Assembly (NCBI GenBank): GCA_052103955.1
Contig: JBQELO010000013.1
Coordinates: 43,824 to 107,823, forward strand
DNA: 64,000 nucleotides
Source of the DNA: Paenalcaligenes sp052103955
GTDB taxonomy: Bacteria; Pseudomonadota; Gammaproteobacteria; Burkholderiales; Burkholderiaceae_B
Direction: 5' to 3'
Shown: positions 25,497 through 34,741 of the stretch, piece after piece
How the letters are laid out: each line of letters starts with the position of its first letter
Numbering within the stretch: the first letter of the stretch is position 1
Made by a program: the position numbers and the translations under genes
The notes under the pieces: generated by a model
Told to the model about the DNA's origin: nothing
Databases searched by the model: none
Seen by the model: the letters and a program-made list of their open reading frames with translations, nothing else

Positions 25497-26414
25497 TCAG
25501 CGCTTAACCGGAAACAGGCCGTGCGGCTTAAACGCAAGCACAATGGCCATAAACAAATAGATCAACATAGACGCCAATGCAGGCCCAGCGGCATCCGCCA
25601 CACTACGCTCTAAAAACCCACGCAGTATCTGTGCCATGTACGCACGACCCAGGGTATCGACAATACCAATTAACAAGGCCGCATAAAACGCACCACGTAT
25701 AGAACCTATGCCGCCAATCACAATAACGACCAAGGCCAAAATCAACACGTTATCGCCCATGCCAGACTGTACTGACACAATGGGCCCCACTAACCAACCT
25801 GCCAATGCAGCAAGCCCTGCCCCCACACTAAATAGCAACGTATTCAGCAACCTAGCATTCACGCCCAGCGCCGACACGATGTCCACATGTGTAGAACTGG
25901 CACGTACCAGCATGCCCACACGGGTACGGTGTATAAGCCAATAGATAAGTACAGCAACCGCCAACCCCATTGCAATGATCAACAATCTATACAAGGGATA
26001 AAACATGCCAAAGATGCTTACCGCACCATTGGCCCACTCTGGCACGCTCGCAAACAATGGCTGCGCCCCCCAAATCATGCGGGCGGTTTCATTGAAAAAT
26101 AAGATTAACCCTAGCGTTGCCAACACTTGATCTAAGTGGTCACGCGCATACAAGCGTCGTAAGGCGACGAACTCCAAGGCCATCGCCAACAACATGGTGC
26201 CGCCTACCCCCGCTACCCCCGCCAACACGAAAGAGTCCGTGTGCGTAAAGGTAACGGCGGAAAAGTAGGCCCCCATCATATAGAAAGACCCGTGGCTGAG
26301 GTTCACGAAATTCATGATCCCCAACACCAACGTTAGCCCAGCGGCAAACAGAAACAGCAACATGCCCAACTGAACCCCGTTGAGCAGTTGCGAGAAAAAG
26401 AGATTCCAAAACAT
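25497..26414 (-). CDS. livH: Branched-chain amino acid-type ABC permease LivH
   Basis: The ATG at 26414 overlaps the stop of the binding-protein gene (ATGA) and gives 305 residues; another ATG at 26429 would add five. LNGVQLGMLLFLFAAGLTLVLGIMNFVNLSHGSFYMMGAY is the LivH N-terminal signature and RASSTHVDIVSALGVN the coupling helix. About eight membrane helices. Confidence 0.92.
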   Translation of the reverse strand: MFWNLFFSQLLNGVQLGMLLFLFAAGLTLVLGIMNFVNLSHGSFYMMGAYFSAVTFTHTDSFVLAGVAGVGGTMLLAMALEFVALRRLYARDHLDQVLATLGLILFFNETARMIWGAQPLFASVPEWANGAVSIFGMFYPLYRLLIIAMGLAVAVLIYWLIHRTRVGMLVRASSTHVDIVSALGVNARLLNTLLFSVGAGLAALAGWLVGPIVSVQSGMGDNVLILALVVIVIGGIGSIRGAFYAALLIGIVDTLGRAYMAQILRGFLERSVADAAGPALASMLIYLFMAIVLAFKPHGLFPVKR

Positions 26415-27583
26415 CACTGCATCGGGCACGCCTGGTAATAACTATCCCTGGCATCCGTCAAGGTTTTGGTGACCGTCTTCAAGGTGGTTTCACCGCCATC
26501 TTGATTCACCACCTCGAACACATAAAAGTCTTGTATAGGGTAGTTGTTGGTGTTGAATCTGAAATTACCACGTACCGATTCAAACTCAGCCTCTTTGATC
26601 GCCGCTTGCAAGGCTGCCGTATTGTCTACGTTACCCTCTACTTTTTTCAAAGCAGAATCAAGCAGTCTGGCTGCATCGTAAGACTGCGCCGCATACTCCG
26701 ATGGAATACGGCCGTACTTTTGCGTGAAATCTTGCACAAACTGTTGGTTGGCGCTGTTGTCCAGATCTGGCCCCCAATCTGATGCACTCAAGACCCCTAC
26801 CGCAGAACCTTTAAGCGCGGGCAAGGTAGTGCCATCCACCGTCGAGACACTCATCAACGGAATGCGACCCATCAACCCCGATTGCTGATACGCACGCACA
26901 AAGCTCACCCCCAAGCCTCCGGGGTAAAACACATACACGGCATCTGGCTGCTCAGCCATAATGCGCGAAATTTCTGTGGAGAAATCCAACTGATTCAAAG
27001 GCGTGTAAATTTCGTCTTGCAGTTCAGTAGCGTAAGCCACTTTAAAACCGTTCACAAAATCTTTACCAGCTTGGTAGTTAGGAGCCAGCGTAATCACACG
27101 CTCGTAACCTTGATTCTTGGCATATACGCCCATGGCTTCAGCAAACTGATCGTTCTGCTTACTCATGACAAACACATGGGGATCGCACTGCTCACCCGCC
27201 AACGGTGCAGGGCCAGCACTAGCACTCATGACGATGACATTGGCATCGGCAAACTTCTTGGCTACCGCCATCATGATGTTGGTGAAGGAAAAACCCGTGA
27301 CGATGGCTACTTTTTCTTTTTCAATAAGCTCGTCAGCAATCTGGTTAGCCACTTCAGGCTTTAGTTGTGTATCACGTTTGATGACCTCTACCGGAACACC
27401 ACCCAAGGTGCCGCCGTTTTGCTCTACGACCATCATGAACGCATCAAGCTTATCTTGACCCAACGCTGCTTGAGGGCCCGACAACTCACTCATAAAACCG
27501 ATTTTGACAGCCTCTTCAGCTTGCACGCCTGAGCAGGCCATCATCAAACCGATCATCAGTGAAACTGTTCTCATTTTCATCAT
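26414..27583 (-). CDS. ABC transporter periplasmic binding protein (LivK-like, type 1 fold)
   Basis: A 389-residue periplasmic-binding protein with a signal peptide cleaved after about GVQA. The mature part opens VKIGFMSELSGPQAALGQD, typical of Leu/Ile/Val-type receptors, and SYDAARLLDSAL occurs in the C-terminal lobe. AAAGGA precedes the ATG by 4 nt. The protein is closer in feel to receptors for aromatic or urea-type ligands than to LivK itself, so the substrate remains open. First gene of livK-like/H/M/G/F. Confidence 0.9.
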   Translation of the reverse strand: MMKMRTVSLMIGLMMACSGVQAEEAVKIGFMSELSGPQAALGQDKLDAFMMVVEQNGGTLGGVPVEVIKRDTQLKPEVANQIADELIEKEKVAIVTGFSFTNIMMAVAKKFADANVIVMSASAGPAPLAGEQCDPHVFVMSKQNDQFAEAMGVYAKNQGYERVITLAPNYQAGKDFVNGFKVAYATELQDEIYTPLNQLDFSTEISRIMAEQPDAVYVFYPGGLGVSFVRAYQQSGLMGRIPLMSVSTVDGTTLPALKGSAVGVLSASDWGPDLDNSANQQFVQDFTQKYGRIPSEYAAQSYDAARLLDSALKKVEGNVDNTAALQAAIKEAEFESVRGNFRFNTNNYPIQDFYVFEVVNQDGGETTLKTVTKTLTDARDSYYQACPMQ

Positions 27584-27689
27584 TATTCCTTTTTAGGCAT
27601 ATCCCAGCATTATAAGCAGTCTTTAGAGACAAGAATGATACGCATTAAGAATTTTTTTACACTTCACAACACTTGCGCTACTGACTGCT

Positions 27690-27710
27690 AGTCATTATCA
27701 TTCTCAATTA
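27690..27710. promoter_or_regulatory. Candidate Fur box
   Basis: Read on the minus strand the site has tandem GAGAAT-GATAAT hexamers in TTGAGAATGATAATGACT, close to the Fur repeat GATAAT. It lies about 20-40 bp before the start of the SpoIIAA-like gene, overlapping its probable promoter, and about 110 bp before the divergent livK-like gene. Iron control is inferred. Confidence 0.5.
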
Positions 27711-27729
27711 TAGCTTATAGGAGTTTACG

Positions 27730-28176
27730 ATGCTTAAAAACGATCTCTCTCACTGGCCGTTAATTACTACCGTCGCCTCAGGCCCTGCCACCGTAGAGGA
27801 GTACGACGGTTTTTTTGAACAATGGGCGCACTGGCTACAACAAGACCAACCCTTTGCTACCTTGCGTATTTTCATGGATGGCGACTCTCTCACCCACCCA
27901 GCAGGCTCTGCCCAGCAATCTAAATTATGGCTACAACAATGGGGTCCCAGCATTCGTGAAAAAGTAACGGGCATGGCCACCGTTGTGCCCGCAGACCTTT
28001 ACCCCAAAGTCAGCAAAATGAATGCTGAAAAACTATTCGGTGTACCCGCACAAACCTTTGACACCATTCCAGCTGCCATCCAATGGTTAGAAGAGCAAAT
28101 TTTCAAGCAACCTTTACCAAACTCTGACACACTAGAACATACAATAACTGCTCTGCAAACTGCTGTACGTTCATGA
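27730..28176 (+). CDS. SpoIIAA/STAS-like protein of unknown function
   Basis: A 148-residue soluble protein. The order of elements (PLITTVASGPATVEEYDGFFEQWAHWL, then PFATLRIFMDGD, then GMATVVPADLYP, then FGVPAQTFDTIPAAIQWLEEQ) resembles SpoIIAA/SEC14-like (STAS) domains, an assignment I hold moderately. No serine typical of anti-anti-sigma phosphorylation is obvious. AGGAG sits 6 nt before the ATG. It is the first gene of a three-gene operon with TetR and MFS, overlapping tetR by 4 bp. Confidence 0.7.
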   Translation: MLKNDLSHWPLITTVASGPATVEEYDGFFEQWAHWLQQDQPFATLRIFMDGDSLTHPAGSAQQSKLWLQQWGPSIREKVTGMATVVPADLYPKVSKMNAEKLFGVPAQTFDTIPAAIQWLEEQIFKQPLPNSDTLEHTITALQTAVRS

Positions 28177-28775
28177 GTCTTCCCCCTTCTGCACCCTTGC
28201 GCCCTAGACGTCGCGCACCCAAAGAACGACGCCTAGCGCTCATGAATGCCGCCCAAACTCTGTTCTTAGAGAAAGGCATACAGCACACCAGCGTAGACGA
28301 TATCGTCATGGCTGCAGACGTCGCTAAAGGGACGTTCTACGTACATTTTGGCTCTAAAGATATCTTGCTGATGGCGCTGCAACAGCGCTTTATTGATGAT
28401 TTTTGTGTACGTACGCACAGCGCTTTCCAGCCCCCCTACACCAGTTGGCACCAGCGTCTACAGCATTGGTTTGAGGCCGCCTTATCCAGCCTGACTCAGC
28501 AGGAGCTGCTGCATGACATGCTGTTTCACGACATACACCCCGCCAGTCGTTCGCTGATGCAGAACAACCCTGTCATCACGCAATTAATTGAGTTCATACA
28601 ACAAGGCCAAACGGCTGGTGTATGGCACTGCGAATACCCACAAGAAATGGCCATCATCATGTTTCAAAGCATGCATGGCCTGGCTGACACCTTAATTTCT
28701 AGCCACACCCCACAACAACTTCCTGCATTAGCCGCGTTGCTCGCCAACACCTTTACAGCGGCTCTCTCGCGTTAA
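28173..28775 (+). CDS. TetR/AcrR-family regulator
   Basis: A 200-residue TetR protein with an Arg/Pro-rich leader followed by the HTH (RRLALMNAAQTLFLEKGIQHTSVDDIVMAADVAKGTFYVHFGSKDILLMAL, about 17-67). It overlaps the upstream gene (ATGA) and is followed after 15 bp by an MFS transporter, which it probably controls together with itself. Confidence 0.92.
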   Translation: MSLPPSAPLRPRRRAPKERRLALMNAAQTLFLEKGIQHTSVDDIVMAADVAKGTFYVHFGSKDILLMALQQRFIDDFCVRTHSAFQPPYTSWHQRLQHWFEAALSSLTQQELLHDMLFHDIHPASRSLMQNNPVITQLIEFIQQGQTAGVWHCEYPQEMAIIMFQSMHGLADTLISSHTPQQLPALAALLANTFTAALSR

Positions 28776-28790
28776 CTCTGTGATTCCCCT

Positions 28791-29957
28791 ATGAGTACTA
28801 CTGCCTCACCCTCGTTTAACTTTAAACCGCTGTTAGTCGCCAACATGATCTGCAGCATGACCATGATGGCCTTTATCTCGGTGCTAGGCCCTATTGCCCG
28901 CGTGCTGGGATTAGCACCGTGGCAAGCTGGTGCTATTGCTACCGCTGGCGGGATCTTTATGATGCTGTCGTCTAGACTTTGGGGACAACGCAGTGACCAT
29001 ATAGGTAGACGCCATGTGCTGCTGCAAGGCGTAGGTGGCTTTTTACTTAGTAATATTGCCATGTGCATCCTGCTAATCGTGGCACTGCAATTCTCGCTTT
29101 ATGGGATTTTAGTGTTTGCAGGCATGCTGCTAGCCCGTAGTGCGACCGGCCTGTTTTACGCAGCCATCCCCACCTCTGGACAAGCCTTGGTAGCCGATAA
29201 TGTCCCACCCGCACAGCGTACTGCTACCATGGCGGCTTTGGGCGCTGCTAACGCAGCAGGTTTGGTACTAGGGCCTGCGCTTGCTGCTAGCCTGTCTAGC
29301 CATAGCCTCGCTACTCCGCTTTATCTGATTACTCTCCTACCCTTGGTCGCCCTCTTTATGTTGTGGCGTTACCTGCCTACCCAAGCCCCCAAAGCCCACA
29401 CCGCTGCCACTGCGTTGGCCTTGCACGACCCTCGATTACGCAAACCCATGGCAGTCGCCTTCGTTGCCATGATGTGTGTGGCCATCGCCCAAATCACCAT
29501 TGGCTTTTTTGCCATTGACCAATTACGACTATCGCCTGAAGCGGCTGCTCAAGCCTCTGGCACATCGCTTACCTTGGTTGGCATAGGGCTAATTCTCACG
29601 CAGCTCGCGGTGCGCCAATTAAATTGGCCCGCTCACCGTTTGATACGCGTGGGTGCGCTTATTGCCTTACTGGGTTTCGCCACGGCTGCCATTGCATTAT
29701 CTACAATGATGCTTGCCACCAGTTTCTTAGTCGTTGCTATCGGTATGGGCTGCATTTTTCCTGCGTTTGCTGCGTTGGCCTCTAACTCTGTAGAAGCCCA
29801 CGAACAAGGTGCAGCCGCCGGCTCTATTGGTGCCGCTCAAGGTTTGGGCATGGTGGTAGGCCCCTTGGCTGGCACCTTACTGTATGGCATCACGCCTGGC
29901 GTACCATTTTTCTTTGCGGCTCTACTCTTGGGCGGGATTGCCATCTTCCGTGTGTAA
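28791..29957 (+). CDS. MFS transporter, DHA1/TetA-like
   Basis: A 388-residue MFS protein with 12 helices. Loop 2/3 motif A is SRLWGQRSDHIGRRHVLL, and ARSATGLFYAAIPTSGQALVAD in helix 5 resembles antiporter motif C regions of DHA1 drug exporters. In an operon with a TetR gene and a possible Fur box it could export a drug, a metal chelator or a siderophore; none is established. Its last 36 bp overlap the convergent soxR end. Confidence 0.9.
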   Translation: MSTTASPSFNFKPLLVANMICSMTMMAFISVLGPIARVLGLAPWQAGAIATAGGIFMMLSSRLWGQRSDHIGRRHVLLQGVGGFLLSNIAMCILLIVALQFSLYGILVFAGMLLARSATGLFYAAIPTSGQALVADNVPPAQRTATMAALGAANAAGLVLGPALAASLSSHSLATPLYLITLLPLVALFMLWRYLPTQAPKAHTAATALALHDPRLRKPMAVAFVAMMCVAIAQITIGFFAIDQLRLSPEAAAQASGTSLTLVGIGLILTQLAVRQLNWPAHRLIRVGALIALLGFATAAIALSTMMLATSFLVVAIGMGCIFPAFAALASNSVEAHEQGAAAGSIGAAQGLGMVVGPLAGTLLYGITPGVPFFFAALLLGGIAIFRV

Positions 29958-30452
29958 ACATACGCGCGGCTTTTCTATTACCGGGCGCTCTAAGATATGA
30001 GCACCCGGCCCCAACTTACCCAATTCATCATACGGGTTACGCAATGGGCAGCTCTCTAACGATAAGCAGCCACACCCAATACAGCTATCTAGCTCATCAC
30101 GTAACCGCGTTAAGCGCGCAATGCGTTCATCCAAGCCCTCGCGCCACTGCATAGACAACTGATGCCATTCCTCGGCCTTCATGTTGCTGCCATACGCAAA
30201 ACGCCCAAAGGCTTGGGTGATCTCTTCTAGCGACAAGCCCGCTCGCTGCGCCACTTTAATAATTGCCACATAGCGTAACGTCACGGCGGGAAAGCAGCGG
30301 TGATTATTCGCGCCACGCTTACTTTGTATCAGCCCTTTGCTTTCATAAAAATGAATCGCCGATACTGCCACACCACTACGTTTTGCTACCTCGCCTACAG
30401 ATAACAAACGCTCGCTACCCTGTTGCTTTTCCTGCTGATTCCCTGACTTCAT
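29922..30452 (-). CDS. soxR: Redox-sensitive regulator SoxR
   Basis: A 176-residue MerR-family protein. The HTH at about 17-40 reads LSVGEVAKRSGVAVSAIHFYESKGLI, then comes a dimer helix and the iron-sulfur motif CIGCGCLSLESC with Cys124, 127, 129 and 135, exactly the SoxR pattern. The [2Fe-2S] cluster is oxidised by redox-cycling compounds. It is divergent from an RND pump operon, with the SoxR operator directly between them, as in Pseudomonas where SoxR controls mexGHI-opmD. Confidence 0.97.
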   Translation of the reverse strand: MKSGNQQEKQQGSERLLSVGEVAKRSGVAVSAIHFYESKGLIQSKRGANNHRCFPAVTLRYVAIIKVAQRAGLSLEEITQAFGRFAYGSNMKAEEWHQLSMQWREGLDERIARLTRLRDELDSCIGCGCLSLESCPLRNPYDELGKLGPGAHILERPVIEKPRVCLHTEDGNPAQE

Positions 30453-30455
30453 CGC

Positions 30456-30486
30456 TTGACCTCAAGTTAACTTGAGGTTTTATAGT
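30456..30486 (+). promoter_or_regulatory. SoxR-dependent promoter of the RND pump operon
   Basis: TTGACC (30456-30461) and TATAGT (30481-30486) are separated by 19 bp, the over-long spacing typical of MerR/SoxR-activated promoters. The spacer region contains the perfect 18-bp dyad CCTCAAGTTAACTTGAGG (30460-30477), very close to the known SoxR box. Confidence 0.93.
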
Positions 30487-30536
30487 AGCGCCAATTAGAA
30501 CGAGCACACAAGCCTCTATGCGCTTGTGATCTTTTA

Positions 30537-31649
30537 TTGGAGTACAGCATGTCTAACAAAGTAGTCTTTCCATTTGCTGGCGTTACCGTGCTAGCGCTAG
30601 CTGCGCTTGGCTATTACTACCTTCCTGGCGCATCGGCTAAAGCGGGTTATGAATACCCACCCACTCCTGTTGCGGTGGCCTCCGTTACGGTTAAACCTGC
30701 CTATCTGGATATTGTGAGCACCGGCGAACTAGAGGCTGCACAGCAAGTCACCTTAACCGCCGAGACAGAGGGTCGCATTACCAAACTATTGATGGAATCG
30801 GGTAGCACGGTTCAGGCCGACCAGCCCTTAGTGCAATTAAATGACGCCAGCGAACAAGCAGAACGCCAACGCTTACAAGCCCAGCTTACACAAGCCAGGC
30901 AACACTACCAACGCACTCGCACCCTGCACCGCCAAGGCGTCGCCACTGCCGAACAACTGGAACAAGCTCAAGCAGCATTAGATATGAGCACCGGCGAATT
31001 ACGCTTAGTAGAATCGCAAATTGCAAAAAAACAAATCAAAGCCCCTTTCCCGGGGGTATTGGGGGTGCGTCACGTACACGCAGGACAATACTTGCATGCG
31101 GGTGACAGCATCGTATCGCTAGTGAATAACGACACGGTTTATGTGAATTTTCAGATTGATGAGAAAAGTGCTGCCCATTTACGCGTGGGCCAGCCACTCA
31201 CCGTGCTCAGTGATGCCCACCCCGAACAGCTCTTTGATGCCAGCATCACTGCTATTGATCCTCTTACCAACCGTTCCCGCAACGTGACCATACAGGCTCA
31301 GCTTACTGACTCAGACGCCACACCACGCGCCGGTAGCTCTGCCACCATTCAAGTCAGAATCCCACAGGCAGGCAACAGCTACTGGGTACCTGAGACAGCG
31401 ATTAACTATGCCAGCTACGGCAACACCTTATTTACCGTATACACCACGGAGTCTGGCAGCACCGTAGCCAAACGCACCTCGGTAGACGTAGGTCGTCGCG
31501 ACCAAGGCTTAGCTGAGATTTTGCAAGGGCTACAGCCTGAGGACCATGTCGTGGTTTCAGGGCAAATCAAACTGCAAGACCAAGCCCCTATACAGGTCAA
31601 AGAACACAACAGCTTGGCTCTGGCCAGTGACAAAGGGCTAGTGCCATGA
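30537..31649 (+). CDS. RND efflux membrane-fusion protein, MexH-like
   Basis: A 370-residue adaptor with an N-terminal membrane anchor or signal (VVFPFAGVTVLALAALGYYYL). Its lipoyl halves are split by an alpha-hairpin: ILVS-type STGELEAAQQVTLTAETEGRI then IKAPFPGVLGVRHVHAGQYL. The start is either the ATG at 30549 (MSNKVV) or the upstream in-frame codon at 30537. It overlaps the RND gene by 4 bp. Periplasmic partner of the pump, expected to be SoxR-induced. Confidence 0.93.
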   Translation: MEYSMSNKVVFPFAGVTVLALAALGYYYLPGASAKAGYEYPPTPVAVASVTVKPAYLDIVSTGELEAAQQVTLTAETEGRITKLLMESGSTVQADQPLVQLNDASEQAERQRLQAQLTQARQHYQRTRTLHRQGVATAEQLEQAQAALDMSTGELRLVESQIAKKQIKAPFPGVLGVRHVHAGQYLHAGDSIVSLVNNDTVYVNFQIDEKSAAHLRVGQPLTVLSDAHPEQLFDASITAIDPLTNRSRNVTIQAQLTDSDATPRAGSSATIQVRIPQAGNSYWVPETAINYASYGNTLFTVYTTESGSTVAKRTSVDVGRRDQGLAEILQGLQPEDHVVVSGQIKLQDQAPIQVKEHNSLALASDKGLVP

Positions 31650-34600
31650 CCTTTACCGATCTTTTTATTCGCCGCCCTGTGCTGGCCATTGTGGTCAGCG
31701 CACTGATTTGCTTATTGGGTTTACAAGCGTTGGGCAAGCTGCCCATACGCCAGTACCCCCTGCTGGAAAACGCATCTATTACCGTCAGCACCCAATACCC
31801 AGGAGCCCCCTCTGATGTAGTGCAAGGCTACATTACCCAACCCATTACCCAAGCCGTATCATCCGTAGAGGGGATTGATTACGTGCAGTCCACCTCTGTG
31901 CAAGGTCAAAGCCGCGTCACCATTAGGCTTAACCTTAATCAGGATTCCAACAAAGCACTTACCGAGGTGATGGCGCGGGTAAGCCAAATTCGCTACAAGC
32001 TGCCCAAACAGGCCTATGACCCCGTGATTGAACGGTCATCTGGGGATTCCACGGCCGTTGCATACGTGGGCTTCTCTAGTAACAGCCTCCCCATACCTGA
32101 ACTCACCGACTACTTATCGCGCGTCGTCGAACCCTTATTTGCCACCATTGATGGGGTTTCCAATGTACAAGTCTACGGCGGCCAAACACTGGCTATGCGC
32201 TTATGGTTAGACACCCAAAAACTCGCCACCCGCGACCTAACCGCCAACGATGTCGCCCAAGCCGTACGCGACAACCATTACATTGCCGCTCCCGGGCAAG
32301 TAAAAGGGCAATATCTGTTATCTAACATTCAGGTCAACACCGACATTGGCAGCGTTTCTGAGTTTCAAGAACTGGTCATCCGCCATGATAGCGATGGCCC
32401 TATTCGCATACGTGATATAGGCACCGTAGAACTGGCTGCCAACGCCACCGATAGTAGCGGTTTAATGAACGGCGAACCTGCTGTGTATTTAGGTTTGTTT
32501 TCTACCCCCACTGGCAACCCTTTGGTCATTGTAGATGGCATCCGTCAACTACTGCCCAGCATCCATAGCACCCTCCCACCCGAGGTCAGCGTAGAACTGG
32601 CCTTTGAAACCGCACGCTTTATCCAAGCCTCTATAGACGAAGTAATGAGCACCTTGCTTGAAGCCATGCTCATTGTGATTGCGGTCATTTACTTGTGCTT
32701 GGGCTCATTACGTACCGTGCTGGTACCTTTAGCTACTATCCCTCTGTCTATTCTGGGGGCGGCATCCATTATGCTGGCCTTCGGTTTCAGCATTAACTTG
32801 CTCACTTTACTCGCCATTGTGTTGGCGGTAGGCCTAGTGGTGGACGATGCCATTGTGGTTGTTGAAAACGTGCACCGCCACATACTAGAAGGCAAATCAC
32901 CCGTAGTGGCGGCCTTATTGGGTACGCGTGAAGTGGCAGGCCCCGTGATCGCCATGACCCTAACCTTGGCCGCCGTCTACGCCCCCATTGGCCTGATGGA
33001 TGGCTTAACCGGAGCCCTGTTCCGCGAGTTCGCGCTCACACTTGCGGGTGCCGTCTTGGTGTCTGGGGTTGTGGCGCTAACCTTGTCGCCGGTGATGAGC
33101 TCCTACCTATTAAATAGCCAGCAACAAGAAGGCAAACTTGCCCAATTGGCTGAACACTTCTTTAACAAGCTGGGACAGCACTATCACCGCCTACTAGAAA
33201 GCTTACTGCGCCATCACAAAAAAGTACTGGCAGTGGCTGTGCTGATTTTCTTAAGCCTACCCATACTATATAAAATGCCGCAGCAAGAGCTCGCCCCTCC
33301 AGAGGATCAAGCTCACCTGCTCAGTGCGGTAAAGTCCCCACAGTACAGTAACTTAAACTACGCCGAACACTTCTCGCGTCAGCTCACGGATGTCTTCAAC
33401 GATATACCTGAAGGTAGAGGCTCATGGATCATCAACGGTACCGATGGCCCTGCAGCCAGCTTTGGTGGTCTAGAACTGAGCTCATGGGGGGATAGAGATC
33501 GCTCCGCTGCCGAAATCCAGCAAGACCTACAAGGCAAGGTTAGCGATGTAGAGGGCAGTAGCATTTTCATTTTCCAACTACCCCCACTGCCCGGCTCCAC
33601 CGGCGGCCTACCTGTACAACTGGTACTGAAAAGCACGCTAGACTACCCACAGCTATTTGCCGCCATGGAGCAAATTAAAGCTGAGGCATGGAAAAGCGGC
33701 TTGTTCGTCGTGGTAGATAGTGATTTAGACTACAACAACCCCGTTACTCGCCTACACATTGATAGAGCCAAAGCCAATAGCTTAGGTATCAGCATGCAAG
33801 CCATTGGTGAATCATTGTCCTTATTGATGGGTGAGGACTATATCGCTAGATTCACCCTGCAAGGGCGCGCTTACGATGTGATTCCTCAAGGTACCCATTC
33901 TGAGCGTCTTAGCCCCGACAGCCTGAAACAACACCGTATACGCACCGCAGCGGGCGACACCATTGCGCTGTCTACGATTGTGTCGTTAGAAACAGGGGTC
34001 ACAGCAAACTCGTTAACGCAGTTTGACCAACAAAACGCGGCCATCTTCCAAGCCATTTTGGCGCCAGGCGTAGCCATGGGTGATGCGGTTAGCTTCTTAG
34101 AAGATAGCCTAAGCGCCTTACCCGCCGACTTCACCCATGACTGGTTGGCCGACTCTAGGCAATTCAAGCAAGAAGGTAACACCTTAGTCTTTGCCTTTAT
34201 GGGTGCACTGATTGTGATTTACCTTGTATTGGCAGCGCAATACGGTAGTTTTGTTGACCCCCTAATTATTTTGGTCACTGTCCCATTATCTTTATGTGGC
34301 GCACTCTTACCACTGGCCTTGGGCTTAGGCTCACTGAACATCTATACCCAAATTGGATTGGTCACGTTAATTGGGCTAATCAGCAAGCACGGCATTTTGA
34401 TGGTGGAGTTCGCCAACGAACTACAGCACAAGTCGCAGCTCGATAAGCGCCAAGCCATTTTACGTGCGGCTGAAATACGTCTACGCCCCGTTTTAATGAC
34501 CACGGTCGCCATGGTGTTTGGTCTGCTGCCCTTGCTGTTTGCCAGCGGTGCAGGTGCAAATAGCCGCTTTGGCCTAGGTGCTGTACTCATTACAGGTATG

Positions 34601-34741
34601 GCGTTGGGCACGTTATTTACCCTGTTTATCCTGCCCTCTTTCTACTTATTACTCGCCAGAGACCATACCCAACACAGCCGCACTACACGTCAGCAACAGT
34701 TGGAGCAGTTTGATCTGGAAGCAGGAGTCGAAAAATCATGA
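31646..34741 (+). CDS. RND multidrug efflux pump, MexI-like
   Basis: A 1031-residue HAE1-type RND transporter with 12 helices and two large periplasmic loops. It opens MTFTDLFIRRPVLAIVVSAL, has the proton-relay Asp pair in VGLVVDDAIVVVENVHRHI (about 405-410), and its N-terminal region (LPIRQYPLLENASITVSTQYPGA) closely resembles Pseudomonas MexI. It exports hydrophobic or redox-active compounds through the outer-membrane factor encoded next; phenazine-like substrates are the precedent. Overlaps both neighbours by 4 bp. Confidence 0.96.
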   Translation: MTFTDLFIRRPVLAIVVSALICLLGLQALGKLPIRQYPLLENASITVSTQYPGAPSDVVQGYITQPITQAVSSVEGIDYVQSTSVQGQSRVTIRLNLNQDSNKALTEVMARVSQIRYKLPKQAYDPVIERSSGDSTAVAYVGFSSNSLPIPELTDYLSRVVEPLFATIDGVSNVQVYGGQTLAMRLWLDTQKLATRDLTANDVAQAVRDNHYIAAPGQVKGQYLLSNIQVNTDIGSVSEFQELVIRHDSDGPIRIRDIGTVELAANATDSSGLMNGEPAVYLGLFSTPTGNPLVIVDGIRQLLPSIHSTLPPEVSVELAFETARFIQASIDEVMSTLLEAMLIVIAVIYLCLGSLRTVLVPLATIPLSILGAASIMLAFGFSINLLTLLAIVLAVGLVVDDAIVVVENVHRHILEGKSPVVAALLGTREVAGPVIAMTLTLAAVYAPIGLMDGLTGALFREFALTLAGAVLVSGVVALTLSPVMSSYLLNSQQQEGKLAQLAEHFFNKLGQHYHRLLESLLRHHKKVLAVAVLIFLSLPILYKMPQQELAPPEDQAHLLSAVKSPQYSNLNYAEHFSRQLTDVFNDIPEGRGSWIINGTDGPAASFGGLELSSWGDRDRSAAEIQQDLQGKVSDVEGSSIFIFQLPPLPGSTGGLPVQLVLKSTLDYPQLFAAMEQIKAEAWKSGLFVVVDSDLDYNNPVTRLHIDRAKANSLGISMQAIGESLSLLMGEDYIARFTLQGRAYDVIPQGTHSERLSPDSLKQHRIRTAAGDTIALSTIVSLETGVTANSLTQFDQQNAAIFQAILAPGVAMGDAVSFLEDSLSALPADFTHDWLADSRQFKQEGNTLVFAFMGALIVIYLVLAAQYGSFVDPLIILVTVPLSLCGALLPLALGLGSLNIYTQIGLVTLIGLISKHGILMVEFANELQHKSQLDKRQAILRAAEIRLRPVLMTTVAMVFGLLPLLFASGAGANSRFGLGAVLITGMALGTLFTLFILPSFYLLLARDHTQHSRTTRQQQLEQFDLEAGVEKS

